A stretch of 64,000 nt of DNA from positions 1 to 64,000 of the forward strand of contig CAJNYU010004572.1 of NCBI GenBank assembly GCA_905331475.1. The letters are read 5' to 3'. Positions 25,985 to 36,800 of this stretch are shown in pieces; the stretch's first letter is position 1; every line of letters starts with the position of its first letter. The DNA comes from Rotaria socialis (taxonomy: Eukaryota > Rotifera > Eurotatoria > Philodinida > Philodinidae). The notes beneath the pieces were generated by a model, which saw only the letters and a program-made list of their open reading frames with translations, had not been told where the DNA came from and made no database searches. The position numbers and the translations under genes are program-made.

Positions 25985-26041
25985 TAGTCTAACTGGTAAC
26001 ACATCTTCCCGGATAGCTGAAGGTATGGGTTCGATCCCCAT
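25985..26041 (+). ncRNA. tRNA-like pol III unit (degenerate tRNA or tRNA-derived SINE head)
   Basis: A box-A match TAGTCTAACTGG (25985-25996) and a box-B match GGTTCGATCCC (26028-26038) are spaced as in tRNA genes. The T arm is perfect: ATGGG (25025+1000 region, 26025-26029) and CCCAT (26037-26041) flank the seven-base loop TTCGATC. However, the bases where the acceptor stem should be (25978-25984 with 26042-26048) do not pair, and the anticodon arm is irregular. It is therefore more likely a tRNA-derived element or pseudogene than a working tRNA. Confidence 0.45.
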
Positions 26042-29000
26042 GAAGGTCATATTTTTCTTCGGTCTGTCATATAACATCAGTGACACTGCTTGTCTCTTTC
26101 GCTCCTCTTATATCTCTTTCATTCCTTATATCTTCCTTTCATTCTATACATATTAGAGCTAACAGTAAACACATACGAAAATATGACCAATTAAACTGTG
26201 ATCATCCTATTCGTATTCCATGGTTTTAATCCAATTTTAATGGGGTTTATGTCAAAAGTAATTGTTAATACATTAAGTATATCAAATTAAGGAAACTTAG
26301 TTAGATTAACAATGTATAGTAAAAATTTTATGTGATAGAATCGGCGATAAGATCCAGTTAAATTCATTAATTTATTGATTTCAGTCTAAATATGCTGCTT
26401 AGTCGGCGTTCTGTGATGCTTTTTGAAAAGTTAGTTTCAATCCAACTCTAAACAGTGATTCTGCAGATTCCTACTTTCAATAAGAAATAGTTACTTATCG
26501 TTGAAATTCACAACGTTTATTCAATTAGAAAGAGGAAGTATCGAATAATTCTTAATCGCCGGATCCGGTTGGTTGGACGGTGCAATCCGGACTTCATACC
26601 CGGATTGAAAACGGCCAGATCCTGGCCACGTATCTAGATCGGAAATTATTTGTATTTCTTCGTTTCCGATCGTCAAAAGGAAACGATCGGAAAAGTAGTC
26701 CGGAATCCTGTTGTAAACGGAGGCCGTATCCGCTTATGGCTTCCAGAGCCAGGAATTAGCGGGAAATACTCTGGAAACGGAGACCGGAAAACTTTTTGGA
26801 ATACTGCTTCCGGAATTCGATGGAAAATCACCGTATCAGACACTTTCCCGGCGTACGTATTGGACCTGGGCTTCGTCCTTGATGAAAATCTTTTTTTTTC
26901 TCTCTTTTTTCTTGTCTTTCATATACATATGAAGGCGTGTGTATAAAGGACTACACCAATTAACGTTATTCCATCTCTAACAACAATACTAGACCATTTC
27001 TTTCTCGTCTTCTATACATATAATATAAAGATTTATGTTCCTTTTAAGTTAGACCATCTCTGACAACAGCAATATATCATACTCCGTTCTTGGTATATTC
27101 CCCTGACCAAAATAATCAGCGCACATATTTGTTTTGGTTATTTCTCTCTACCATGATCGTTTGATCTTATAATTATAATATAGATATGTATTTGGTTAAC
27201 TAACTTTGAAAGCTTTAGCCCTATAAAATGAAAATTAGTCGAGAAAAGCAAAAATATATCTTGGATACTCATGTACCATTGAAGGAAAATTTTGATATTT
27301 TCTTGTTCAAATTTTTTCTTTTTCTAATAACACAAATTTTTGGTGAATGAATACGCTGTTATATATTTCCTAAGTATTTTGAGAAGGAATTTACACAACA
27401 ATCTAGTAAGAGTGCAAATGAAATCGAGAAATCTATTTACTCGTCAAGATCTGATGCTGTTAGAAAAAGAGAAAACAGGCAATTTTGATTTCATTGGTAC
27501 ATACGTATATAAGACACACTTGTAGTTTTCGCAACGAATTTTCATTTTACAGGGCTGAAAATTCCAAAGTAAGTCAAATAATCAAAGATGTGGGGTTATG
27601 TCATGATCTCATTACACCCAGTATCCGTATTTTCTTATAACTTAGTCACACGACATCCAACCAAAGGATATCCACTTTGCTATCACTTCATTACTTCAAA
27701 AATGAACTAAACATTTTCAAAAGTGAAGGAATTAGGGATGTTTCAGTGCATTAACCCAGCGGTAATGACTTTTTCCATTGTGTGGCCATAACTGTATATC
27801 ATGGGCAAATCTCGGGACGGCGTCGCTTTGCGCTTTGCTCAGTCAACTGTGTTCATAAACAAATGTTCACATGATATAAATGAAAAAATAGATAAATATA
27901 TTTATATGTAACATATGTACTTGTTGCATTACGTACTTGACTGGTTTAAATAAATGAATAGAATCATATATATGGATAAAATGGAAAATTGTTGCACTTC
28001 TTATTTATATGATTTAAAAACTTTAAAAATAAATATATATTCATATTAAATTTAAATTTCATTTTTCATTTCTTGTATAAAATGGCCTAAATAAGGACAC
28101 AAGCACATATCTATGGGACGAAACAACTGAGATTGTTAAACTTAAACAATGGATAATTCATTTTTTGGTGTAATGAACTCTAAACGAAATGAACTCAAAT
28201 TTCTCAGCCTTGAAGATACATAGTTTATTTATGGGGTAATGAACTCATTACTCCTTGGCGTAAGAGGTGTGATGTGAAATTGAATTTACTTTACTTGATT
28301 ATTAGCTGTAGGATATCTTGACGTTTAGCTCTCGATACCCAATGTAACGGTATTATGACAGCTATGCTGTAAATAGTCTATTGTCAATTTTTCTTCCCTT
28401 CTCTTAAACAGCTGAATTGTCGTCCGCCTGGCATGATAAATGAAAAAACAAGCACGTTATCACTACAATTTTCTACCATTATTTGTTGTTTGTATAGTTT
28501 TAACAATGTGGATGAAGAGCACAGCTGTTGCACACTCAAGAATATACTGTGTATAAGTCAAATTGCAGTGAAACAATTTTCTCAATGTTTTTTCTATTTT
28601 ACTTGACTAGAGTTAGTCAATCGCTTGTAAAAAAAAGAATTAAGGTTCAATCTGCCCTAGTTTCTGAGATATTGCAGCAATACTTTCAGAAACTAAATTT
28701 AGAGCCACTTCTCGATAAAATTTTCATACTATGCACTTGATTTTAGTCCTTCATTAGGTTTTATAACATGAAAAATTGTTATTAATACGCGGCAAGATAT
28801 TTTTCATTTTATTGCAGTATGAAATTAAATGTTTGAAATTGAGTAGATAAGAGAGAGAATAAAAAATGTAATAATTTAGTGAAAAAAAGACATTTGTTGC
28901 GTTTATTCGGCAGGTCAAAATAACTTAATAACAACGAGAACGCATTTATTTTGCGTTCGGCGTTTACATAGGTACCAATGATGGCAATACAACGGGTGTC

Positions 29001-29836
29001 CCTATGTAGCAGACATATACATGAGAAAATTGTTGTTTTTGCTGTTGCTCGCCTTTTGCTTATATCTATCAGTAATCGACTATTTCTTCCTCTTCTTGAC
29101 GCAATGATATTGATAGACGGAAACGTTTTTATGTTAGTATATTCATTGGATCGAAAAGCGTACATTGAAGTAAACGCACACGTTATTTTAGATGTAATGC
29201 TGTTTTCATGGATAAAGAGTGAGTTTTCAAGAATCTTTTCAGTCCTTAGAAAAAACTTTTTTAAAATAGATTTTGTCAACAAAAACTGCAGTAGTTTCGT
29301 ATTCTCTCCGTAGTGTGCTATCTTGTTTTTGTCTTGCCTTCTTACTCTCATGGCGTGCGCGCATGTATACATATATACAGGAAGAAATAGACGAAATGGG
29401 AGAAAACAGAGAGAATAACAGAGTGCTGCATTTTTTTCTGGGACCTTGAGCATGTGTTTCTGTGAGAACTATACGTATTGCTAAGGATATAACTTTTATT
29501 AACTCTGCAAGATATCGAAAAATATTGAACCAATTGATATGTGGCTGCATTTTTTCTGAGCTTCTGTTAGATACTTTTACTTTTCTACTTAAATACAAGA
29601 ACTTGACTGCCGCTACATTCATTCTCCTCGTATTTTGAAGGAAACAACGAGAAATAAAATTGTGTTAGCAAATGTACAGTGATTCATCTATGTGATGTAC
29701 ATGAAGAAATTTTTTTCTTTTCTTTTATAGTGAAAATATAGGTGGATACCATCCGTTGCGATAACATACGTGTAATAGTACATCAACGAGAGATAGGTGT
29801 ATTTTTGTCACCTGTGTGAATATCATCGTCGATATT
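26042..29836. other. Gene-free spacer before the carbonic anhydrase gene
   Basis: No family is recognised in any frame; the longest minus-strand frame (28809-29453) is rich in Lys, Phe and Cys without domain-like patterns. Contents: the palindromic island at 26550-26870, and GTAATGAACTCATTAC-type palindromic text near 28170-28250. The final few hundred bases are the presumed promoter and leader of the gene at 29837. Confidence 0.5.
26550..26870. repeat. CCGGA/TCCGG palindromic repeat island
   Basis: A GC-richer patch made of variants of GATCCGG, TCCGGAAT, CGATCGG and CCGGAA, with local self-complementarity (for example TTTCCGATCG followed by AACGATCGGAAA). It shares word content with the islands near 866-1200, 10845-10935 and 45060-45735. 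Confidence 0.5.
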
Positions 29837-30772
29837 ATGACCTCCAGTTCTTCATCAACCAACCCAGTTTCTCATGCTGCTACTTCTTTCCCGTCAAACC
29901 CATTAACGAGGAACTCTCCGAATCAATCTCGTACTGATACTGTCTGCCCTCATTGCAATCATCCCATCAAAGAAATAAAATATTCTGGTGATGCTTTCCA
30001 TGCTTCTTTACAAAAATTATTTCCTGGTGCCATTAGACTGGAAGAGTTTATCTTTGAAACAAAACAAACCTTGGTTCCTAAAGGTTTCTATCCGCATGTG
30101 AATACTTTGGTTTGTGTTGGTTTGTGTCGCGATGAAATCACAAGTCCTTTCGAAGAGGAAGTCGAAGCTATGTGGGGTCAAGCATTTATTTGTGGTTCCC
30201 TCGGCGGCATGTTGTTTTGTGGCAAGACTGGTTTCTCTGCTGCACATCGTCATGCACCTATAACCGGTCATTTCATTTATTATTGTTTTACTCATATTGC
30301 CATCGATCATGAAGGAATTGTTGGCTCCGTTTACAGAACACGCAGTGGCATGGAAGAAAAAACAACGGCGTGTGGAGCTCTCGCTGCATTTGCTGCTGAA
30401 ATTGCTTCGAATAAATTGAATTTTAACTTCGATGAAGATGATATTGAAATGAGTATGTTAAAGAAACATATAATTAATAAAACTAGTCTTTCAACCGATG
30501 CTATGAATGCCCCAGATTTATTCAAGGTGACTATGGCTGCTTATGAAACGATTACATTTGATTTGGAAAGACATGTTCGACGCGATGCAGGAAACTTCAA
30601 AGATCGTCGTTATGCCTTGTTCACTGGTATTCAAATACATGGACCAGGTGGGTCCGATTACTGCTGGCTAGGAAAAGCTAGTTTATTAGTTAATGGAGTA
30701 TTATCGCCATTGGTTCTTTCAACGCATGTTAGTCTGCTGCCATCAATTGGATCAACAATCATGCCACAGTGA
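29837..30772 (+). CDS. LCIB/C-type (beta-carbonic-anhydrase-like) protein
   Basis: Intronless frame of 311 aa from the ATG at 29837, after a Ser-rich N-terminus with a C-x-x-C pair (CPHCNHP, about residue 37). From about residue 59 it matches the limiting-CO2-inducible B/C family: FPGAIRLEEF, the LCRDEIT segment (Cys plus the Asp of the beta-CA dyad), GGMLFCGKTGFSAAHRHAP, HIAIDHEGIVGSVYR (His) and ACGALAAF (second Cys). These would be the Cys-His-Cys zinc site of a reversible CO2 hydratase. The family is known from green algae, diatoms, other protists and bacteria; it is not a standard animal carbonic anhydrase. No signal peptide or membrane segment is seen, so a cytosolic site is inferred. 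A polyadenylation hexamer lies at 30855-30860. Horizontal acquisition is the likely origin. Family call is from motifs only; activity is untested. Confidence 0.8.
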   Translation: MTSSSSSTNPVSHAATSFPSNPLTRNSPNQSRTDTVCPHCNHPIKEIKYSGDAFHASLQKLFPGAIRLEEFIFETKQTLVPKGFYPHVNTLVCVGLCRDEITSPFEEEVEAMWGQAFICGSLGGMLFCGKTGFSAAHRHAPITGHFIYYCFTHIAIDHEGIVGSVYRTRSGMEEKTTACGALAAFAAEIASNKLNFNFDEDDIEMSMLKKHIINKTSLSTDAMNAPDLFKVTMAAYETITFDLERHVRRDAGNFKDRRYALFTGIQIHGPGGSDYCWLGKASLLVNGVLSPLVLSTHVSLLPSIGSTIMPQ

Positions 30773-31030
30773 TGGAGTGAAGATCTTTTTTATTGAGCTA
30801 TATTTTCCACTATTCCTATGAACTGTACCTGTAGTGCTCAAAGATTTATTTTATAATAAAAGGACTTCTTCGGAACTATTGATTTCGTGAACCAATTGTT
30901 TTAACTACGTTAGTCAGATAAAATAAGAGAACGGCAAAAAATAAAGATAATGCCTATTTGAGACAAAATAGAAATAGCTTATATGTGTTTTCTTCCAAAA
31001 CCACATAAAATAGGTAGATATAATTAGAAA

Positions 31031-31715
31031 TTTTCGTTATGGTTTCATATGTTAATGATAATATTATTAAATTTAGAAAAGAACACCACTTCGACTATAA
31101 TTATAAAGACAACAGATGCGTCAACAAAAGAAATGTCTACGTTTCTATATCAATTAATTCGACCTTTAATTGATAGATTTGTTAGTGAAACTACCATCAT
31201 CGATGGTAATAATCTTCTTGCTAACTCTATTCATTACTGTTATGGACCTGCCCTCACATATTATCATGTCATTCCTTTTCTTCTTCCATCTAGTCACCCG
31301 CCATATCTATCGTCATATATATAAATGTGTATGTTGTCTTCTCAACGGAGGAGAGAGATTATATGTGTGTGTATACAACATGTTGTTGTTTATTTTGTTG
31401 GGGGTTATCGATTTAAGTAATAAACGAACGGGGGACCATCTAACGCCTAATAATTACTTGTGATGCTACGAATCTGTATATCATGTTATCACAAGAAGAA
31501 TCGCTTGCTATTCTTGCTGAATTTTTTCTTCATTTACATCATTGTGATAAACTCGATAGTATTTTCATTGATACGATTGTAGAATTAGGTCCAAATGTAC
31601 TCTAAGCAAATACTTTTGGGTATGATAAAAAATTCTATCAGAAAATTACTGGGTGGTGCGATATGGAATCCCCATTTACATTAATATTAGCAAATATTTT
31701 CATTTTGAATCAAAT
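31031..31715 (+). pseudogene. Broken Penelope-like reverse transcriptase fragment
   Basis: Conceptual translation over two frames, with stops, gives a series of blocks in the order of Penelope-like (or closely related) reverse transcriptases. These are STFLYQLIRPLIDRF near 31139, then an FxVxDLYTM-like motif A (TCDATNLYIM, about 31453-31485), then SQEESLAILAEF (31486 on). After an in-frame stop at about 31603 come FYQKITG and SPFTLILANIF (about 31630-31700). The catalytic YxDD block and the endonuclease are absent, so only the amino-terminal half of the RT core survives and it cannot be active. It begins about 260 bp after the carbonic anhydrase stop codon. Confidence 0.65.
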
Positions 31716-34700
31716 ATTTTAAATTAACTATTTCTGTTCTTTTTTTCCTTTTTTCATTGACAGATATGGGTGAATTGCGCTGCGCTGTTATTGTACGGTT
31801 TGATGAAAAAAATAAAAGTGAAGAGAGGAAAATTTTGACCCGTGCATACAATATGTTAGTTTAAGCAAAAATCGAGATTTCTTGACAAAATAAAATTTCT
31901 AAGTGAAAATTTTTTACATTATTATTATATAGCAGGCGCATATAATTTTCAAAAGAAGAATTCAACAAACATGCACATAATTTTATTCGCATATATGCCT
32001 GAATATTACTTTCCGAACGGATGTTGCCATATGACAACATTTTCCCAATTGAGAAGTACAGCATTTTTCAAAATTATTTCGCAATAACAATGCGAATCAG
32101 AATCACCATCAATATCGATATTTATTACGCAAAAAGAAACAATGTTTACTTTAACGAGATACGTAAAGTAACCATTGTTACAGTGTTTCATATGTGAAAT
32201 GATCATTCAGATAAAAAATGTTTAGATTTGTAGATGGTCAGAACTGGCTTTTGTGAAAAATTTAAGTTTCCTGTAAGATATATAGACTTTTTGCATGGTA
32301 GTAAATGAGAAAGAAGACCAACCTGCCGGTCGTTTAAGGAATTAAGAATCCTTAGTAAATATTTATAAACGTCTTCCATTCGTGACAACTCAAAACAGGC
32401 GAAATAAATTTTTGTTTTCTCTAAATATCTATCACATAGCAAGGTAATAAAGATAAAAAAAAAAGTCATCGACTTATCCCTTATTGTTAGCAAGAGATCC
32501 TCAAAGAATCAAAACACAAAATCTGCCATGACGTTTAGTGGGACGACAGCTAGCTGCCCGTTTTATTTTTAATTTTGTGCTTGATCGTAAAGATTATTGG
32601 AAACTACTATTTTGTCAAAATATTTCTCACCCTTTAGTCTATCATACATAAAAAAAAAGAAATCTCAGATAGCTTGTAAATAGTCCTTAGTAACTTCGAT
32701 TTAATCTGTCGTGACATCAAAAGATCAAAGTGTATGTTTATAGATTTTTGCAAGACTTTATCAAGAAATTGAAATTAAAGTTATGACGAATTTATATTAT
32801 CAGAAAGAGAGGAGTCTTACCTACCAGCTGTCGTAAAAAAAATCTTTTTATCCAGTCAGAATTATACGATATAAAAAGGAATTTCCGTCGATAGGTGTTG
32901 CCCAACAGCATTCGTTTTGATGTTTCAGGTTTGAAAACTTCTTAACCATGAAATCAAAATAGTTGATAATTTTATGGTGAATAAGACAAAATAAATGGAG
33001 GATTTTGTTACCCATCGTTTCGTGAGTGTGAGGCAAAATTTTCCCAACTACGAGATATCATGAGGGCCAGATATTCTAGCATCAACTTTAACCTTTTCCA
33101 CCTGCAACGTTATCGAAAGAAAATGTCGAAAAATCAGCTTAAAAGTGGGCGCGAATGTGTATTAAGAGGTGATAAATACACCCACACGCAAAATATTTTG
33201 CAACAAAAAGGGGAAGAAAAATAATATTCAGTTTTGTTACGCGGTGATGTTATAAATACTGCATTTTTCTTCGAAGTCTCTACATAAAAGTATAAAAGCA
33301 TAGAAAATCAATTATTTTCCCAAAAGATGCTTCTACTGTCATACAATTAATTAGCTATTATCATTCTCATATATATTAAGGAGTATAGACAAAACGCTTA
33401 GGTAATTACATAGTTCAAATTGGGTAATTTTCATCGCTGAGTAGTGGCATCTTTGTTTTCGATCTCTAAATGCGGTTTGAAGCATTTCTGACTGAAGAAA
33501 ATGTTTTCATACACTTTCAATTACGCTCTACAAAATGGCAACCACACCTTCTAAGAGTGATGATTTTGAACCTCCGGCAATCAAGGTGACGCGTTACGAT
33601 TTGTTGCCCTATGACACACACTAGCAACCCTCTATATGGCATGATTACACATATTAGATAAATAAAAAATTGTTTTCAAAGATGATTTACTATGTTTGTG
33701 TATATTTATAGAAATAAAGATATTAATGGAGGGTGTGTGGGTGAGATTTGGGATTCGATCTTCTCATCACATCCACGCCTGATCAGATGATGGAAGAAGG
33801 GGGCTTACTCTGCCTAATTTTTTTCTTGCATTGTGCCTTTCTCTCAGGAAATTTCAACTAGCTGCTATTCAGCGGGTTTTTCGGTATTTTCAATAAGAGG
33901 AAATGCACCAAAATCATGCAAAAGAGAAAGTTTTCTGATGGTGACATGTGTTAGTTCAAGTTTTGTAAAGATATCAAGAAAGAAAGCACAACATCAAACA
34001 AGCAGAATATAGAAAAATACATGAAAGCAAGAAGGAAAAAGCATGACTATGCTCAAATGAAAAAAAATGTCAGGTACTGAAGTAGTAATCAATGCTGCGC
34101 ATGCATGGCTTGCTTCTTTCATTTTATAGCGTTATGTTCAAGGCAAATGTTTTTTACTCTTCAAAATAAAGCATAATCATAATATATATATACTCGTTCA
34201 ATGAAATTTCATTTTTTCTTTTGAGAAAATACATTGCTCGAGCAAATGAATATTAATGAAAACTTCAAACGCATTGCTAAATTTTCTCAACATTATTTTG
34301 CGTCGGATTTTAAGCAACACATTTTCATTCCAATCCCACAGAAACAAGGACAGAGAAAATAATGTATGGAAGTAGTTATGTATGTAAGACAAAAGAGTAA
34401 AAATGAAGGAAACCCAAGGGGGAAACAGCAGACTCCATGACTCCATCTGACTCCGCTTGACTTCACTTGACTCCACCTGACTCCGAGGAGTTGGAGTCTG
34501 CTGTTTTTCCCTTGAGGAAAACTATCATTTACTGATTCAAATTCTTGTTTGGATTTTTAACAGCAAAGGATAAAGAAGAATAACAAAAAACGAATAAGAG
34601 AAACTATAGTCAATGAAAAGCGTTACAAAACATCATTCATAAGAATTTCATCGATTTTTGGATTCAATGATATCTTACTTGTTGAAGTAAAACTTCTAGA

Positions 34701-34981
34701 TATTTGAATTCATCAAATATGTAATAGCTCCAGTCTGTGATTATTCAAGAAACAAATATAATACACTGCTGGTTTTTAATTTCTGCGCATTATCAAAGAA
34801 AGAAATGTTTTCAGACGGCAATATATTATCTGAACATATTATTCCAGAATATTAAAGAAAAAAAACCCATCGATCAAAATAATTAATGAATATTTTGCGC
34901 AAGTGTGTATGATATTAAGACTAATTTAGATCATGATTATAAAGCTCTCCATTTCAAAGTAAAATTTAACATTTAATCATC
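31716..34981. other. Gene-free spacer
   Basis: AT-rich with no recognised gene. A short frame at 33535-33624 (29 aa, starts MATTPSKSDDFEPPAIK) has gene-like composition but nothing follows it. A GGGTGTGTGGGTG tract lies at 33731-33743 and a long hairpin at 34412-34517. The remaining open frames are short and biased. Confidence 0.5.
34412..34517. repeat. Long inverted repeat with 10-bp tandem units in its loop
   Basis: AAACAGCAGACTCCA (34423-34437) is exactly complementary to TGGAGTCTGCTGTTT (34492-34506). The match extends imperfectly outward (CCCAAGGGGG on the left against TTCCCTTGAGG on the right). The 54-base loop consists of about five copies of a TGACTCCNNC 10-mer. Confidence 0.85.
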
Positions 34982-36102
34982 ATGTTGTTAAAACTGTTTT
35001 TCATATTTCTTGTATTCTTTTCAAGCAACTCTTCATTGAATGGTCAATACAATATGTATGATGATGACTGTTTTGACTATTACGCAAATCAAGATATAAC
35101 GGAGTATACTCTAACGATAGAACAGTCTTATCGAATGGAGCATCAAATCATTTCTTTCTGTCGACGTCATCATTTTCAAGAAAAACCATTGGAAATTGAT
35201 CCACATATATCCGCATTGACATTCTATGATTTGCACCAGAAAAACGTTACTAGTGCTCAATTATATTCATGGTCAGCTCATATAGATCTCATCGAAGAAT
35301 ATGAAGCATTTCGTCAAAATTTTTCTGATCACCGCATTACCGGATCATCGATGATGTTTTACAACTGCTCATCGAAAAATAAATTTGGTCGATTCTGGCA
35401 ATCCTCCTTCGATTCCAAGGTATGTCTCATAAAGTTGAAAAAATCTGTTCTCATTAAACATCCATTCATAGGAGGAGAAAACGAATCATATTTTACAGAG
35501 AAGAGTGCCGATACTCATAAATCATAATGTAATTCAGATTCAAATAAATTCTATTAGTAATTCTAAAAAATGATCCATTATTGAGAGACGTTTCACAATA
35601 AAAACCAAAGACAGCGATACCATGGGAGCCGACAGATTTTGGATTTGATTCTTTTGGAAGTTCAGGTCTTATGTGTCATATATGAATCAAAAATATTACG
35701 GTCTACAGATTTACCTCTGATCTACTAGAGCTAACTGACTCGGAAACACCCTAATAAATAGCACCAAAACGTGTGAAAAATTGATCTATAAATATTTGTG
35801 AATTTTCCATCGTTCAGATCGAATAATATACCAATCGATAGAGCTTGCTTGCTCAACAACATTGTATACATGGTGTTTCTCTATAGTCTCAATTTAGACC
35901 CGAGAAAGTTCACATATAGTATTCTTTTAACAGAATAAATTTGGTCCACTTTCCAATATTTTAACGTGTTAACGCGTAGACGACGAGTATTAACCTATGG
36001 CGCGAAAGTCTTCGTACAAACCTATTTTTATTTTATATTTCTTAACAAGAACTTAACTGTTAAGTCAATCATATCAACTTCTTTGAGTTGCTGCTGTATT
36101 CT

Positions 36103-36800
36103 TCATTTCAATTGATCGATCGTTTTGGTTTCACAACCACTACCATAGATCTCGTCTTCTAAAATTTGCCAAATTCTTTCAATAGGGCGTGCCTCAGAAC
36201 AATTCTGCGGATTTTTTGCTCTTCAAAAAAATCGGTTACACTTACAACATAATGACTTGATGCCAAATCGGGCCAGAGTAACACATTTCCGACCTTGTGA
36301 TAGCTGTTCACCAACGGCATCAAAAATGTTCTTTCATTAATTGCTTGTGTTTGTTTTGGAAAGAACGGTTTCGAAATACCTTTTTCAGATATGGCAATCC
36401 ATACCAAAAATTTAGCAGGATACTTTTGAGTGCGTTTGAATCTCACATCTGACGGTGTGGTACTTGGATCCGATATGTAGAATCCGCAATTAGTTGACAG
36501 CGGCTCATTAGGTAAAGTGAAATATTTTTCATCGTCCATGATGAGCTCAACGTTATCGTTCAATAAAGCGTGATATAAGCGTCGAGTACGCGTTGGTACT
36601 TTTTCCATTTGGTTTGCTATGTATCGAGGAGCACGTTTCTTTTTTTCGATAATGTGTATCAATACCATTCAACTCATGTTAAATTGTCCTTCGATGAACT
36701 TTGAATTTTCGCGCTGTTTCTCTTGATGAAATACCAGCCTGGTGGTTCACTAATCTTTTGAGACATGTTCATTGGCCACTCAATATTTTTCTTGACACTG
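36103..36800 (-). pseudogene. Tc1/mariner-superfamily transposase, broken
   Basis: It lies on the minus strand inside intron 1 of the receptor pseudogene. Reading from high to low coordinates: a helix-turn-helix-like segment (HQAGISSRETARKFKVHRR, about 36700), KKKRAPRYIANQ, DDEKYFTLPNE with the first Asp region (about 36530), KFLVWIAISEKGISKPFF, and LLWPDLASSHY with the second Asp (about 36260). A frame change follows, then CSEARPIERIWQILEDE with the third acidic position (about 36150-36205). Stops and at least two frame changes show it is dead. I could not find convincing terminal inverted repeats, so the element's ends are undefined. Confidence 0.75.

Noticed and set aside
25985..26041. Functional tRNA gene
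   Set aside because: Acceptor-stem positions do not pair and the anticodon arm is irregular despite good box A and box B.
28809..29453. 214-codon minus-strand open frame
   Set aside because: Biased Lys/Phe/Cys/Ser composition, overlaps another long frame on the plus strand, and shows no domain or signal consistent with a gene.
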